Shown: positions 23,158 through 34,967 of the stretch, one piece after another
Layout: each line of letters starts with the position of its first letter
How positions within the stretch are numbered: position 1 is the stretch's first letter
NCBI RefSeq assembly: GCF_029633865.1
Contig: NC_079217.1
Location: 52,576,479-52,640,478 of the forward strand
Reading direction: 5' to 3'
DNA: 64,000 nt
DNA from: Lampris incognitus
Lineage: Eukaryota > Chordata > Actinopteri > Lampriformes > Lampridae
Position numbers and translations under genes: made by a program
Notes under the pieces: model-generated
Database searches by the model: none
Told to the model about the DNA's origin: nothing
Seen by the model: only the letters and a program-made list of their open reading frames with translations

Positions 23158-23830
23158 GTCTGTCTGTCCATCTGTCTGTCTGTCTTTATATCCGGCTGTC
23201 TGTCTGTCTGTCTGTCTGTCTTATGCGTCATTTTGTTTTCATCCAGTTTTTTTTTTAACCTTAACACGGTCAGAGGAATATAGTTGCTCCTGAGCCATCA
23301 TAAAACAAATCCTTAAGTTAAAGTTTTCCGGAGAGTTCCTAAACAAAAGTGTACAATCCACACAATTGTTTGTCCGTCCGTCTGTCTGTCCATCTGTCCG
23401 TCCGTCTGTTCATCTGTCTGTCTGTATTGTCCATCTGTCCGTCTGTCTGTGTCTGTCTCGTTGTTTGCATATGACGTCACGAACTCCAGATGGAGGGCAG
23501 GAAGTGATTTTCTACATAGGAAGCACTATCAGAAACGTGCGGAATGCCTATGTTTGGCATCATTAACCGAGAAACCACAAGGGGTTTTCATTGAGTACCA
23601 AAAGTTGTTGCTCATGAGGGGGGGAAAATGCAAGAAATTGACCGAAAACGTGTGTGTGCCTGTCTGTCTCTCTGTCTGTCTTCCTGTGTTGTCCGTCTGC
23701 CTGTGTCTCTCTCTGTCTGTCTGCGTGTCTCTGTCTGTCTGTCTGTCTGTCCGTCTGTCCATCTGGCTGTCTGTCTGTCTGTCTGTCTGTATTGTCTATC
23801 TGTCTGTCTGCCTGTCTTGTGTTTTCGTCC
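23158..23830. repeat. TCTG/TCCG tetranucleotide repeats around duplication copy 2
   Basis: TCTG arrays at 23158-23220, 23366-23460 and 23655-23820 surround the second copy (23224-23366) of the sequence at 22251-22394. Open frames in this region (Cys/Leu/Ser/Val rich) come from the repeat and are not genes. Confidence 0.8.
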
Positions 23831-25463
23831 CATGAAAAGTCGTTTTGTTTCTACTGTAACTGTTTGCCTCACAGGGTCAGACGCCGTACATACTCCCTGC
23901 CATCTTATTTACAAACTGTCCGTTTCGTATTCATCTCAACCGAAAAAAAGAAAAAGAAAAAAAAACCCCTGATACCCAGCACAAGCTCATCCCATTCAGT
24001 TTATCTTTCAGCGTTTGACCAATGGTTAACCACAAGCAGCCTCATCCAACACATTCAAGCAAGTACGCACACAACCAGCATCATATTAAACCCTTTTCCC
24101 CTGCCGCTGATGCAGAGTCATTACATGGGATTCCAACACAAACTCCATTGTAATGGATTCCTTTAATTTTTTACCCAGCACCTGCTGCGACTGTGGGCTG
24201 CCCAGAGAACCTGGTGACCCCTCCAGCTCTTCTTCTTCTCTGTCTTTCTCTCACACTGCCGACACTTTGGAACTTGTGAACAAATCCCACATTTGGCAAC
24301 CAAGGGGAGAGAGCGGCGCACCTTCGCTCTTCCCGTAAAGCCTTCATCCGTAATACGAGCCTGCATATTTTACAGTCAAACAAGGTCAGTTGTCGTGGCA
24401 AGTGGGCATGAGACCATTTTATTTAGGGACTTTCTTTCCCCAGTCTACACTGTTAATGAACTAAACAGAAGTATAAATCTTTTTTTTTTAAATGGGCAAT
24501 AACCACAGAGAAATATTACAATTATATGGGCTCTACAAATACAACTGACTTGACTTGACTCTCTCTCTCTCTCCAGAGAGAAAGCTGACGTTATATACGC
24601 CACCTGCTACCAATGAAACCCCAAGTGTTTTTGCAACAACAACAAAAAAGAAGAAGAAGAAGAAAGAAAAGGCATTGAAAACCTGGTGCATAATTCAAAA
24701 AAAAAAGAGACTAGTAATGACTAAAAGAAAAGTATGTGCTTTGAAAAATCTAGTAAAAAAGAAAACATAGACACTCATCATAGCCACCGCAGTGGTAATG
24801 GAAAAGGACAAACACGTTAATAAAGAGGCTGCTCGGAGACTAAGAAAAGCTGCAGGAAACACAGAGGCTAATCTCGGACAAGACCACAAAGTTTGTCACA
24901 CTGCTCTGTATATTAGCCAAGCGCACAGCAGAAATAACCATTTCCATCTGGAACAGCCGACACCGAGGCCTTAGTAGTAGTAGTAGGCCCCTTCACTGCT
25001 GCGTTGATTGGTGCACAGCCATCAAACCGCCGACTGGGGGGGGGGGGGATCATTTGACCTTTCTTTGAAGGCAACCTGCAAACGTGGCCCAAGCAATAAT
25101 TGATCAAACATTAAAGAGAGCGAGCAGTGCTCTGGTATCAGCCTTCATGGTCTTCCGTGCCCTTGTGGTGGTTTAAGAGACAGGCTCATAGAAGGCGAGA
25201 CGTGAACACAGAACTGCAGTCAGACAAGACGATTCACCGAGACTCATGGCAAAGCAGAGAGGGCCTCAAGACTATTCACTGAACAATTCAACAGGGACAC
25301 CTTTTTTATATTACAAAACCAAAATAACTTTTTTTTTAAATCTTGGTACGAATAAGAAGTTGATTACATTTCGTAATTATAATTGTCTTTCCATCTCATT
25401 TCATCGATTTCAGCAGTTTTTATGTGGGGATTGATTGTGCTGCCACCTACTGGAAACGGCATC
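23831..25463. other. Unassigned intergenic stretch
   Basis: Contains A-rich tracts (23944-23966, 24645-24670), a G13 run at 25028-25040 and scattered short frames without family resemblance. Confidence 0.35.
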
Positions 25464-25464
25464 T

Positions 25465-25728
<264 letters not shown>

Positions 25729-25734
25729 CTAAAC

Positions 25735-28128
25735 CAGGGGTCGGGAACCTTTTTGACTGGGAGAGCCATAAAAGCCAAATATTTCTAAATATATTTCATT
25801 GAGAGCCATATAGTATTTTTAACGTATAATAAATTAAACATGTCTTACTTTTAATGCGACTTCTGGTGCTGCATGGTTTTGCTGATGGCCTTGTAGTCTG
25901 GTTCATACGTGGTGAGGTTGAGCTTCATGCAGGCGTTGAGGCTTCCATCAGTTAAACGTGAGCGTAGGTTGGTCTTAATGTTCCTCATATGCGAGAAAGA
26001 CTGTTCACATGCATATGTAGAGCCAAACATGGTCAATACGGCAATACTCACACGCTGCATTGTGTGGTATGTCACAGGAAGCTCGTTCCAAGTTTTAAGA
26101 ATCAGCTGGTCTTCAGGTTGAAGATTTTTTATTTCTGTCCACTTGTGTTCCCTCGCCAGCTCTGCTCGCTGTCGCGCAAGACTTTCCAACTCTCCATTAA
26201 GTGACTTGAACTTACTCATCCACATGTCTGATGCCTTCAGGTCAGCAACTTCCAGCTCAAAGTCTCCGATAGAGACCCCGGGGATGCATGTCAGGTCGAT
26301 TTTGTCCACTGCACACTCATGTGGATGAGTGATGAACTTGAAAAGACCAGTGCGCGCACGAAATTCTCCAAAACGTGCTTTGAATGACTGCAGGAGATTG
26401 AACGTAAAGCCAGCTAGCTGCTGGAGATCCAGATGTTGAGTGGAGTCACTTGCTAAGCATGCATCTCTAAATTGTTGCAGTCTTTCAAAGTGCAGAAGAC
26501 GACCTGTTTCAATGTCCCTGAGAAAGACTTCCAGCTTGCTTTCAAATGCAAACACTGCTTGTTGAAGGGATGAGATTGTATTTCCAATACCTTGCATTTT
26601 CACATTGAGCTGGTTCAGATGGCCAGTTATGTCCACGAGATAGTGAAACTGCAGGAGCCAGTCAGTGTTGTCTAGCTCAGGATGCTTGACGCCTTTCATT
26701 TCAAGAAAAGTCCGGATTTCACTCAGGCAAGCTGCAAAACGGCTGAGCACCTTCCCCCTTGACAACCAACGCACGTTGCTGTGTAAAAGCAGACCGGGAT
26801 AATGATTCCCAACTTCTTCTAACAGAGCTTTTAACTGGCGATCATTTAAAGCTCGGGCAACAATAAAGTTGACCGCTCGAATGACCAGAGACATCACCTC
26901 GCCAAGCTCCTGGCCACACGTCTGAGCGCAAAGCGCCTCCTGGTGCAGGATGCAATGAAAACTTAGGATGGCTCTCTTTTCATGTTCATGGAGAAGCGCT
27001 GCAAATCCTTTGTTCTTCCCCAACATACAGGGTGCACCATCAGTACAGACAGAAATAAGTTTATCCATCGGTAGTTTTTTTTCTTTAGCAAACTCCATGA
27101 AAGACATGAATAAATCCTCTCCTCTTGTTGTCCCTTTCATTGGCAAAACAGCCAAGCTTTCCTCACGCAGTGTGTCACCTGCAGCATACCTGGCAATGAT
27201 ACTGCACTGAGATAGATGGCTAACGTCTGTTGACTCATCTAACGCGAGAGAAAAGTATGTCCCGGCGTTTATGTCCTTAATTTGTGTTTCCTCGACTTGA
27301 TTTGCCATCATGATGCTACGATCGTGCACAGTTCTTGCTGACAGGGGCATGTCTTTTATTCGTTTGATTAGCTTGTCTTTATTTGGGAAGTCATCAAACA
27401 GTTCATTGGCCACATCAAGCATGAATGTTTTGGCATACTCACCATCTGTGAATGACTTTCCATTCCTTACTATTGCCAAAGCCCCCGCAAAGCTAGCGGA
27501 ATTCCCGTCACCTTGCTTGGTCCACACACGTAGTTGCTGCTGACTCGTCTGCACTCTCCGCTGTAGCTCCTCGCATGCCCTTTTCCTGCTGTCTGTCCCC
27601 CGCTGGATATTTCGATGCAAATGAAGCATGGTGCGTATCGAAGTGCCGCTTTATATTTGACCGTTTCATCGATGCAATTTTATCATTGCATATTAGACAT
27701 ACCGCAGATCCTGCTCTCTCCACAAATGCAAATTCCTCTGTCCACGCAGCCTGGAATGCACGGTAATCATCGTCTTTTTTTCTTTTCGCCATCTTTTCCG
27801 TTACAAGGGTTGAAGCGGATAAACTAGTTGGCTATCTGATAAAATTGATTTCTTCACCTTTACAATGACCCGGACATGCTCGCGAGCCATTGGTTCCCGA
27901 CCCGACCCACGGGTGACCCGTGACCCGTGAAATGTATCTTCAAAACTAATTTCTGTTTACTTTAAAATGACACAGTATTATTAAGAAATATCACAAGTAT
28001 TTTAAAATCAGTTCCAAACTGATTTTTTTTGAAAAAAAAATAATTTTCAACTCAAAATTGTCTGGGAGCCATATGCCGTCACCGGAAGAGCCATATATGG
28101 CTCGCGAGCCATAGGTTCCCGACCGCTG
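25735..28128 (-). mobile_element. hAT transposon, 2394 bp, perfect 8-bp target duplication
   Basis: Flanked by ATCTAAAC at 25727-25734 and 28129-28136, identical 8-mers as hAT integration makes. The left end begins CAGGGGTCGGGAACC and the right end, complemented, CAGCGGTCGGGAACC. Sub-terminal GAGCCATA-type repeats occur at both ends. One long minus-strand transposase frame fills most of the element. Identical flanks and a nearly open frame suggest a recent insertion. Confidence 0.92.
25851..27792 (-). CDS. hAT-superfamily transposase with BED zinc finger (one frameshift)
   Basis: The ATG at 27792 starts MAKRKKDDDYRAFQAAW. A BED-type finger follows, CLICNDKIASMKRSNIKRHF then DTHH (C-x2-C...H-x4-H). 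This frame closes at 27509, while a 592-codon frame (27629-25851) carries the rest. The two meet at a tandem GACAGACA near 27590, consistent with a 4-bp duplication. Numbered in the 592-codon frame, ALDESTDVSH (D131) and CTDGAPCM (D197) fit the first two catalytic positions, FHCILHQEALC the C/H motif, and TYACEQSFSHMRNIKTNLR the C-terminal hATC dimerisation region. It resembles transposases from which vertebrate GTF2IRD2/ZBED-type genes derive. As it stands the full protein cannot be made without correcting the frame. Confidence 0.85.
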
Positions 28129-28202
28129 ATCTAAACCGTGCATACGTGTACGTCATGCACGCCTGTCTGTGCTCCTCTTTATTTGACTGTAGAACATAAG
28201 GG

Positions 28203-28479
28203 AGGAGGTTGCATGTTCTCCCCGTGTCTGGGTGGGTTTCCTCCGGGGGCTCCGGTTTCCTCCCACAGTCCAAAGACATGTAGGTCAGGTGAATTGGCCA
28301 TACTAAATTGTCCCTAGGTATGAATGGATGTGTGTTTGTGTGTGTGTGGGCCCTGTGATGGCCTGGCAGCCTGTCCAGGGTGTCTCCCCGCCTGCCGCCC
28401 AGTGGCTGCTGGGATAGGCTCCAGCATCCCCGCGACCCTGAGAGCAGGATGAGCGGTCAAGATAATGGATGGATGGAAC
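28203..28479 (+). mobile_element. SINE-A, 5' truncated, with target-site duplication
   Basis: Body TGCATGTTCTCCCCGTGTCT, a GT stretch near 28331-28348, then GGCCCTGTGATGGCCTGG and GATAATGGATGGATGG. AACATAAGGG occurs just before (28193-28202) and just after (28480-28489), a clear target duplication. Confidence 0.85.
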
Positions 28480-28626
28480 ATAAGGGCCCCATGTTCTTGT
28501 CTTAACTTGGCTTTACATATTTTGATAAATATATTTTAATGAGTAATGTATCATTCCTAATATAAAGAGGAAATTGTATAAAAATATTTTTCATATACGA
28601 ATGCTAAGTTTTATATATGTATAAAA

Positions 28627-28887
28627 CTTTGTTAAAAGAAACACTCAACGGTAGGGAAAGTGCTCAACAAATAAGGAGGAAATAATCCAGTGAGTCAAGT
28701 AAATTCTTTATGAGACAATACAAGCCTGTTTCATGCCATAAGCCTGTTTCATGACTGGTGAGAGACCGTCAGACTCTCGCTGCATTAGCGCCTCCTCTGT
28801 GTGTATGTATGTATGTATGTATGTATGTATGTATGTATGTATATATATAGTATATATATACACACACACCTATATATGTATATATTA

Positions 28888-28922
<35 letters not shown>

Positions 28923-29020
28923 CAGCTGATGAGTGCGCGACGCATGAAACGGGCTTGTACTGCTATGTATTAAAACTTTTTTCCTGCATCTGTATTGATA
29001 TATATGTATGTATGTATGTA

Positions 29021-29073
<53 letters not shown>

Positions 29074-29075
29074 AC
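28627..29075. repeat. Penelope-like tail fragments with (GTAT)n and (TA)n
   Basis: 28627-28760 matches the 11982-12115 family (GTTAAAAGAAACACTCAACG, AATCCAGTGAGTCAAG). 28921-28975 has AGCAGCTGATGAGTG and CATGAAACGGGCTTGTAC. Microsatellites (GTAT)n 28802-28842, (TA)n 28883-28918, (TATG)n about 29001-29022 and (TA)n 29037-29069 separate them. No protein trace. The family label is inferred from the GATGA...GAAAC terminal motif class. Confidence 0.5.
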
Positions 29076-29872
29076 GCTTCTAATGTTTTATAGTTTATAT
29101 AGTTTGAATATGAAACGTGATTTCAATCAAAACTGAATTTCAGTTTTGCAGGAAAATAGGTTTAGATGCTTTTGTTTTTTTTATTCTGAGAGCCTTCAGT
29201 TATAACGGTTTTTTTTCTATTAAGGGAGGTTCGACTAATATCCATGCATCTGGGATCGACTACATTTTATTTATTTCCTTTCTCTTTCTCGTTCGACCCT
29301 GCGATCGATTGCTCCCCTATCGACTGCGGTTTCTTGTTGCTATGCAGGCCGCCGGACGCAGGCCGCCTGTCAACCTGCTCTCCCCTACCAGACCCTATCA
29401 GCCGAAATACAAACCCGTCATGCCCCATCGGCTGGAAGCGTTGCCTGTGGCTGGAGCGTCATAGTGTTTATAATTCAGAGGTGATGATAATAATAAAGGG
29501 AAGAGTTGATTAGAAAAAAAACAAAGAGAACTGAGATGAAAAGAAAAGAAAAGCAGAACCAAGCAGAAAAGGGACCGTCTCTTTATCCGCGCTGCCGTCC
29601 ATCAGTCGTGTCATCCATCACCACACGGTGGCGCCGTGAGCTTATTTCCCTCCCCAAACGAGGGCGCCCCGGTTCGTCTCCACGGTTCCCTTTGCCTTTA
29701 TCTTCCCCGCCTGTCCGTCCCTCCGCCTCACACGAACACAGCGGAGTCCGCCGCCAGTCCTCCTACGGTGGGGGAGCAGACGAGGAGGAGGAGGAGGAGG
29801 AGGAGAGCGTTTCAGTCTTGTCGTCGTAGCCTCAGTGTTTTGGTCCTTAACCAACCATTTATATCATCAGTC

Positions 29873-29896
29873 ATGGCCGCCGGAGTACAAATCTGA
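29873..29896 (+). CDS. Short upstream ORF in the putative fchsd2 leader
   Basis: ATG with G at -3 and G at +4 encodes MAAGVQI and a stop, 196 nt before the main ATG. A second upstream ATG at 30076 lies 14 nt before the main ATG in another frame and overlaps it. These could lower initiation at the main start if the transcript includes them. Confidence 0.4.
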   Translation: MAAGVQI

Positions 29897-30091
29897 TCTC
29901 CCCCCCCCTTTTTTTTCTTTTTTTTTTCCTCCCAATTTTCTTTGGGGTAGGGGTGGCGGCGGGGGGGGAGGAGGGGGGAGGATTTTCGAAAGAAGAATAT
30001 TAGACCCCCCCCACTCTGAAGTGGATATCTTTTGGATTGATTTATAATACGTCTCACGAGGCAAATATACCATTCATGTCAATACTCCAAA

Positions 30092-30112
30092 ATGCAGCCG
30101 CCTCCGAGGAAG
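30092..30112 (+). CDS. fchsd2: fchsd2 coding exon 1 (MQPPPRK)
   Basis: fchsd2 encodes an F-BAR plus two-SH3-domain protein that binds curved membranes and promotes actin assembly at endocytic sites. The ATG with A at -3 opens MQPPPRK, followed by an ideal donor AAG|gtgagt. The seven residues match the start of FCHSD2 as I recall it, and splicing in frame to 41165 gives MQPPPRKVKVTQELKN. The exon sits in the CpG island. Intron 1 is 11,052 bp and full of transposons. The neighbouring divergent p2ry2 supports the identity. Confidence 0.88.
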
Positions 30113-30958
30113 GTGAGTTGTGTGGGAAGCCCGTTGTTTTTAAGCTAACCTAGCCGCCGACAGATTGATGGACAGATTTCAGTGTAGTGTGTGTGTGTGT
30201 GGGGGGGGGGGTTATTTATGCACGTATAGATATATACATGGCGTGTTTTCGCTTAAAAAAACGTGTGATGCTGGGGGGGGGGGCAAGCAAGCAAGCAAGG
30301 GAAAGACCTCTTTTCTTTTTTAAAATGTATTTCGCTAGCTAGTTAACGTTAGCAGTGCTGGTTAGCGACCGGTTAGTTAGTGGCTGCCGGGGTTCGTTCG
30401 CATCTGGCCCCGGACGGTTCACGGTGCGGCTCAACTGACGTTAGCCCGTCCGAAGCTACGTCAGCTAACGGGAGACGTCGTCAGGGCAGGCGAGGGAAGA
30501 CGGACCGCCGACGATTTCACGCCGGCACGTCCCGTCACACAGCGGCGAACGTTCAAGTGGCGTGAAACGGCCAATGGGGTTCCCGTTAATATCCGGCGAC
30601 ACCGTCGCGTTTCATCGGCCGTTGCGGTAACGCGAGGACGCCGCGTGCGTCCGCACGGGCTGTCAGCGCAGGCTGAACGTGGCGCGTTCACGTCCTGAAC
30701 ACCGACGTGTCTGCGATCCCCAAAACTGGGTATTATTGTTGTTGTTGTTGTTATTATTATTCCCATTGCGAGTCTCCGGCAAAGGCGTCCCGTCAGTCCT
30801 GGGTCACCCGCTTGCCAGGCTGATAAGCGAGATGAGGGGGACACAGACAGACAAATAGGAAGCGGGCTGACGGGACGGGGTGCCTAATTATGAAATCTAT
30901 TGGTTTTGTATGACCCGAGTTTAGCGGGCACACAAAAGAGAACGCACAGCTTTATGTC

Positions 30959-30962
<4 letters not shown>

Positions 30963-31030
<68 letters not shown>

Positions 31031-31089
31031 TGGACGAAGTCTTCAGTTGGATGCTTTGTGCGCGCGACGTTCTGTTGCAGTGAGCCAAT

Positions 31090-31181
<92 letters not shown>
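30963..31181. repeat. (GT)n and (GA)n microsatellites in fchsd2 intron 1
   Basis: GT runs at 30963-31030 and 31092-31128 are followed directly by (GA)n to 31181. Confidence 0.95.
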
Positions 31182-31185
<4 letters not shown>

Positions 31186-31767
31186 TGACCTCTGCTTGGT
31201 TTTCTGTTAATTGGCGCCTGGTCCCCTGGTGTCGTTTATGATCTGCGCTTTTACACATCCTGGATGGCCCTCAACGTGTCGCGTCATGCCTTGAGCACGC
31301 ATGGACACGGAAGCGGGTCCGTTCTCGCTCGTCATCGAGGCTGTGTGGAGACCACCTATATTCGGCCTGCTCGATTAGAAGACTGCAGGCAGCAGAGCTG
31401 ATCTAAACCCTATTGAGTGTGCACTAGGTGTCCTTAAGTGTGTCTCTAATTGAGTGTCACCTCGCTGTGTAGGCACACTTCTTTGCATGAGAATAAGCAA
31501 GGAGTCCTGCAGACTCCTTACTCATTACTTTAATGCCAGCTGAAATCTTGTGATAAAATTTCCTAAACTACAGCCTGCCAAAGTGGACTGCACACCTTAA
31601 ACAGGGTCCACCAGAATGTATTAGCATTTGGCTGGTCTTCCACTCATTATTTCTCTCCCAGTTTGGCACATACACACTTCTACAGTTCTCTGTGTGCCAG
31701 CACATCCACTTAGGGGTAGAAAAAAAAACACAACTAAGTTGCTGGACACAAGGCCGTGAATGCATTG
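31182..31767. other. Unassigned intron 1 sequence
   Basis: No transposon protein or exon recognised. Confidence 0.35.
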
Positions 31768-32672
31768 CAGGGCTCCAGACAAACTTTTCCACTGGTCACA
31801 CTGGTACTACCAACTTTAACTCAGCTGGTCGCAACCTTTCTACCAACTTAAATTAACTCAGTTGGTTGCAGCCCTTTTTTTTTCTTTTGGTACAGCATGG
31901 TTAGCATTAATCAGTGACCTTGCATGCTGATGAATAATTGTCTTAATTTGCATACCCTAGTTTTGCATTGATGTAAAGATTGACAGTCAGTAACTCGAGA
32001 CTTGATATTTGCAAAATATTTTAATCTATATTAAGTTTGAATTTGATACGGGAGTTCCTCTTGCCATGTTATTGGCAGTGTTGAACTTGATGACGGTCTC
32101 ATTCTCCTCCGTTGAGTGATTGCTCTCATCTAACTGCTGAGAAGTAGTCAGGAGGGGCTCAGTATTTCAGGTCATGCATCGGCCCCTGCAGGTTTTGTGT
32201 TTCTTACTGTCATTGTGCAACTTCAAAGTTGCAAGCTTAAACTGTGTTGACCCGGTAACAAGTCAAGAGTTGCCTACAATGGACGGGCCACATTGCCTAC
32301 GATACACACACAGCATAGCTTTCCCCTTGTACTGCGACCATGGGTCCTGCGTTGGCCATTGTGGTTGAAAGTTGTACTGTTCCTGCTTCACTTGTTCAGT
32401 CGGTCTCTCCCTGCCTGCACTTTCATCATCAGTGGTGTCTGGGTTGGCCTGTCGTTGGCTTTCCCTCCCCACCAGCGTCCTCCTCTCTCTCTCCTCATTT
32501 TGCTTTTTAAAATAATCCGCTATAGACCGCTTCAACACGGTGACAGCTAAATGGATTGTTGCCAGATTTGGCAGATTTGCCAACGTAATTCATGCATTTG
32601 CGTTCACACGAATGCGACCACATTGAAATGTTAACTCGCACAGTCAAGAAATGGTCGCAGCCTACAGCCCTG
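31768..32672 (-). mobile_element. hAT-related element, internally deleted
   Basis: Ends CAGGGCTCCAGAC (left) and, complemented, CAGGGCTGTAGGC (right) form imperfect inverted repeats. A minus-strand frame at 32583-32263 contains QYNFQPQWPTQDPWSQYKGK then CVYRRQCG, like the zinc-finger start of hAT transposases with one Cys replaced. Most of the transposase is missing. The same end type occurs at 55872-56957. Confidence 0.6.
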
Positions 32673-33462
32673 CATTGAAAAGGCTCGATCAATATACATG
32701 TGAGTGGTCAGGGGCTGATAAGTATGCTAATCTATAAGACATAATCCTAAAGACACAATTATGGATGGTGGGGTCACTGTGCCATCGTATGCTCAGCATT
32801 GTACCTACCCTGTTGGATACCATTTAATAAAAAGCCAAGCTCCCATTTTTAAGATTACCTCCATTTTTGCCTCTCTACCTCTGTCTCATTCTTTCTCTCT
32901 CTGTCTCTTCTAATGTTTTATCTCTCTCTGTCATTTTTTACTCATCTCTGTCTATGTCAGTGCCTTTCTGTCTGTCTTTATATGTGTAATGAATGAAAGG
33001 TCACGGGTTTAACTTGACCTAATCACGGGTGTACGTGCAGTGCGTGTGACGTATACAGGAAGTTAGAAGCGCATGTTATGAAGGTTGTATGTCGGATGAA
33101 CGCTAGTAAAAGCTACACAGAGTTAAGAACCTACGAAGTCGGCTCTTTCTTGAATTATTCTTATGTCAGTAAGACAAGGCGTCTACGGACATTACAATAT
33201 GTGTCTCATCTCCTTTTCATCCTGTCACGCCTTCCTGTCCATAACTGATTTTTACTGCTTACGATCTGAATCTGACTCCCCTTCACTCCCTTCTTGTCTC
33301 ACCGTCTCTCCTCTCCCTCATTCTTACGGACCCTTCCTCTCTCCTTCCCCTGTGGTTTCCTATGAGTGACAGAAGGTGAAAACAAGTGATTTTGCCTTGA
33401 TGGTTTCATGGACCACTCCCTCCTTATCTTCAAAAGCACAGTACATAAAAGAAAGGAGAGTT

Positions 33463-33516
<54 letters not shown>

Positions 33517-33605
33517 ACACACACACACACACTGTTGATCTGTGAGTTTGTGTGACTAATGGCGCTAATGAAGTTAATACTAAAAAAAGTTTTGCTGTTT
33601 TGTTT

Positions 33606-33646
<41 letters not shown>

Positions 33647-34405
33647 AATTTTGTTTGATGTTTGGTCTATAATGGTCTTGAATTTCCTGCTGGTACTCAT
33701 CTCAGTAACCAATGGCATTTTCCTAGCAATATGCAGTGACCTCCACAATGACATTAGGTGTTGAGCGTGCAAGTTTGTGTCTGTGGATTTGTGCATATTA
33801 CTTTATTTGCAAAGGCTGTATTATTTGTTTGTCTTTTTTTTTGCGGGTCTGTTTATTAGGGCCCATGATTTCCACGATGCGGAAAACATGGATCGAATCA
33901 CAGAATGGAGACAAAAAAGCGGATTTCAGATATAAACGCAGAACTGCACAGAATTTTTGAATACTTTATCAATAATTAATGCAAAATGTGTGAACACATT
34001 AGGAATTCAAAGTAATTTGTCTTTAGACCATCCATCGCTCTCCCTTGCAGAAACCCTGTCGTGCTTGTGTGTCCTTGTGGATGTAAGTGTAGGCAGCACA
34101 GCATGCACATGTGGGTTTGTCTTTTGGGATAGATAAAAAATAATTAGAAGCAACCAGCATCATAGAAGACAACAACACAAAAAAAATCTAAGAAAGCACG
34201 GCCATTTTTATTTTGTCTTTGTAGTTGATTACATCGCAATAAGTAAATAGATGAATAAATAAAACCAAGAAAACCAAAAATTGGGAAAAATAAAACAGAA
34301 TTTGGGGAAAAATTCAAACAGATTTCATAGGCCCTGTCTGTGTGACTGAATATGGGTTTCTTCATGCATTGTTGAGCTGTTGTTAGTCTAAATCAAGGCA
34401 GTATT
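32673..34405. other. Unassigned intron 1 sequence with microsatellites
   Basis: (CT)n 33463-33513, (CA)n 33516-33531 and (GT)n 33607-33645. A stretch near 32990-33170 (GGTCACGGGTTTAACTTGAC, GTTAAGAACCTACGAAGTCG) has an LTR-like feel, but no matching second copy or coding region is present, so it is left unassigned. Confidence 0.35.
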
Positions 34406-34560
34406 AAGGCCGTGACACACGTGGCCGACGTTCGGCCATTGGCCGTCGGTGAGCGTCTGTGGCCCTAGTTTTTGCGGTGTGTCCTGCACCGTTGGCACTA
34501 GTCGGACCCCTGTCGGCAGCTTTTCGAAATCGGCGGTGGAACCCATCAGTGAGTGAGATC
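34406..34560. mobile_element. Possible left half of a split MITE
   Basis: AAGGCCGTGACACACGTGG and GGCCGTCGGT resemble, with gaps, the sequence at 39180-39325. The two outer ends form an imperfect inverted repeat (TAAGGCC...ACACAC). If one element, it was split by the insertions between. Tentative. Confidence 0.3.
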
Positions 34561-34967
34561 ACTCTGATTGGCTGTTCAGCTTAGCGAATCAGTGCACAAG
34601 AAGGGAAACGGAAGTTATGAAAGTAAACAAATGACGAAGTCAAGAGGCCACACCATGGATGTATTATGGTAGAACTGGATACCGGCTAGGACAGCATTAG
34701 ATGACCATTCAAGATGGCGGCCTGAGCAGACCGTCTTTGCAATGCTGTGCACCAGACTTTTGAAAGACTCGAGAAAAGCATACTGTTTGTCAAGTTTATC
34801 TGCCTGTTTATTGTTCAAATGAGACTCTTCACTCAGCACGCAAAGACTTTATCCTGAAATGGGGGAAAAAACGCGTATTCTCGTCTCTTTCAAGTGAAGA
34901 CAAGAAGGCTAGCTTACCGTGTGCCCTAGCTAGTGGTGGCCATGATTAGTCACAAAACGGAGGTGAT

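Larger units (their letters stand above)
29580..30720 (+). promoter_or_regulatory. fchsd2: CpG-rich promoter and 5' leader of fchsd2
   Basis: GC-rich sequence with many CpG dinucleotides (very dense at 30380-30710) surrounds the first coding exon, in contrast to the AT-rich, CpG-poor flanks. G-, C- and GAG-runs occur at 29787-29807 and 29898-29985. No TATA box is evident. A CpG-island promoter suits a broadly expressed gene. The transcription start is not determined. If all of 29640-30091 is leader, it contains upstream ATGs. Confidence 0.65.

Noticed and set aside
23449-24166. Overlapping 114-170-codon frames rich in Cys/Leu/Ser/Val
   Set aside because: Arise from TCTG repeats in all three frames.
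30380-30844. Frames in the CpG-rich first intron
   Set aside because: Arg/Gly-rich frames expected from high GC content; lie after the exon 1 donor.
32990-33170. LTR-like stretch
   Set aside because: No second copy, no clear TG...CA ends and no associated coding region.
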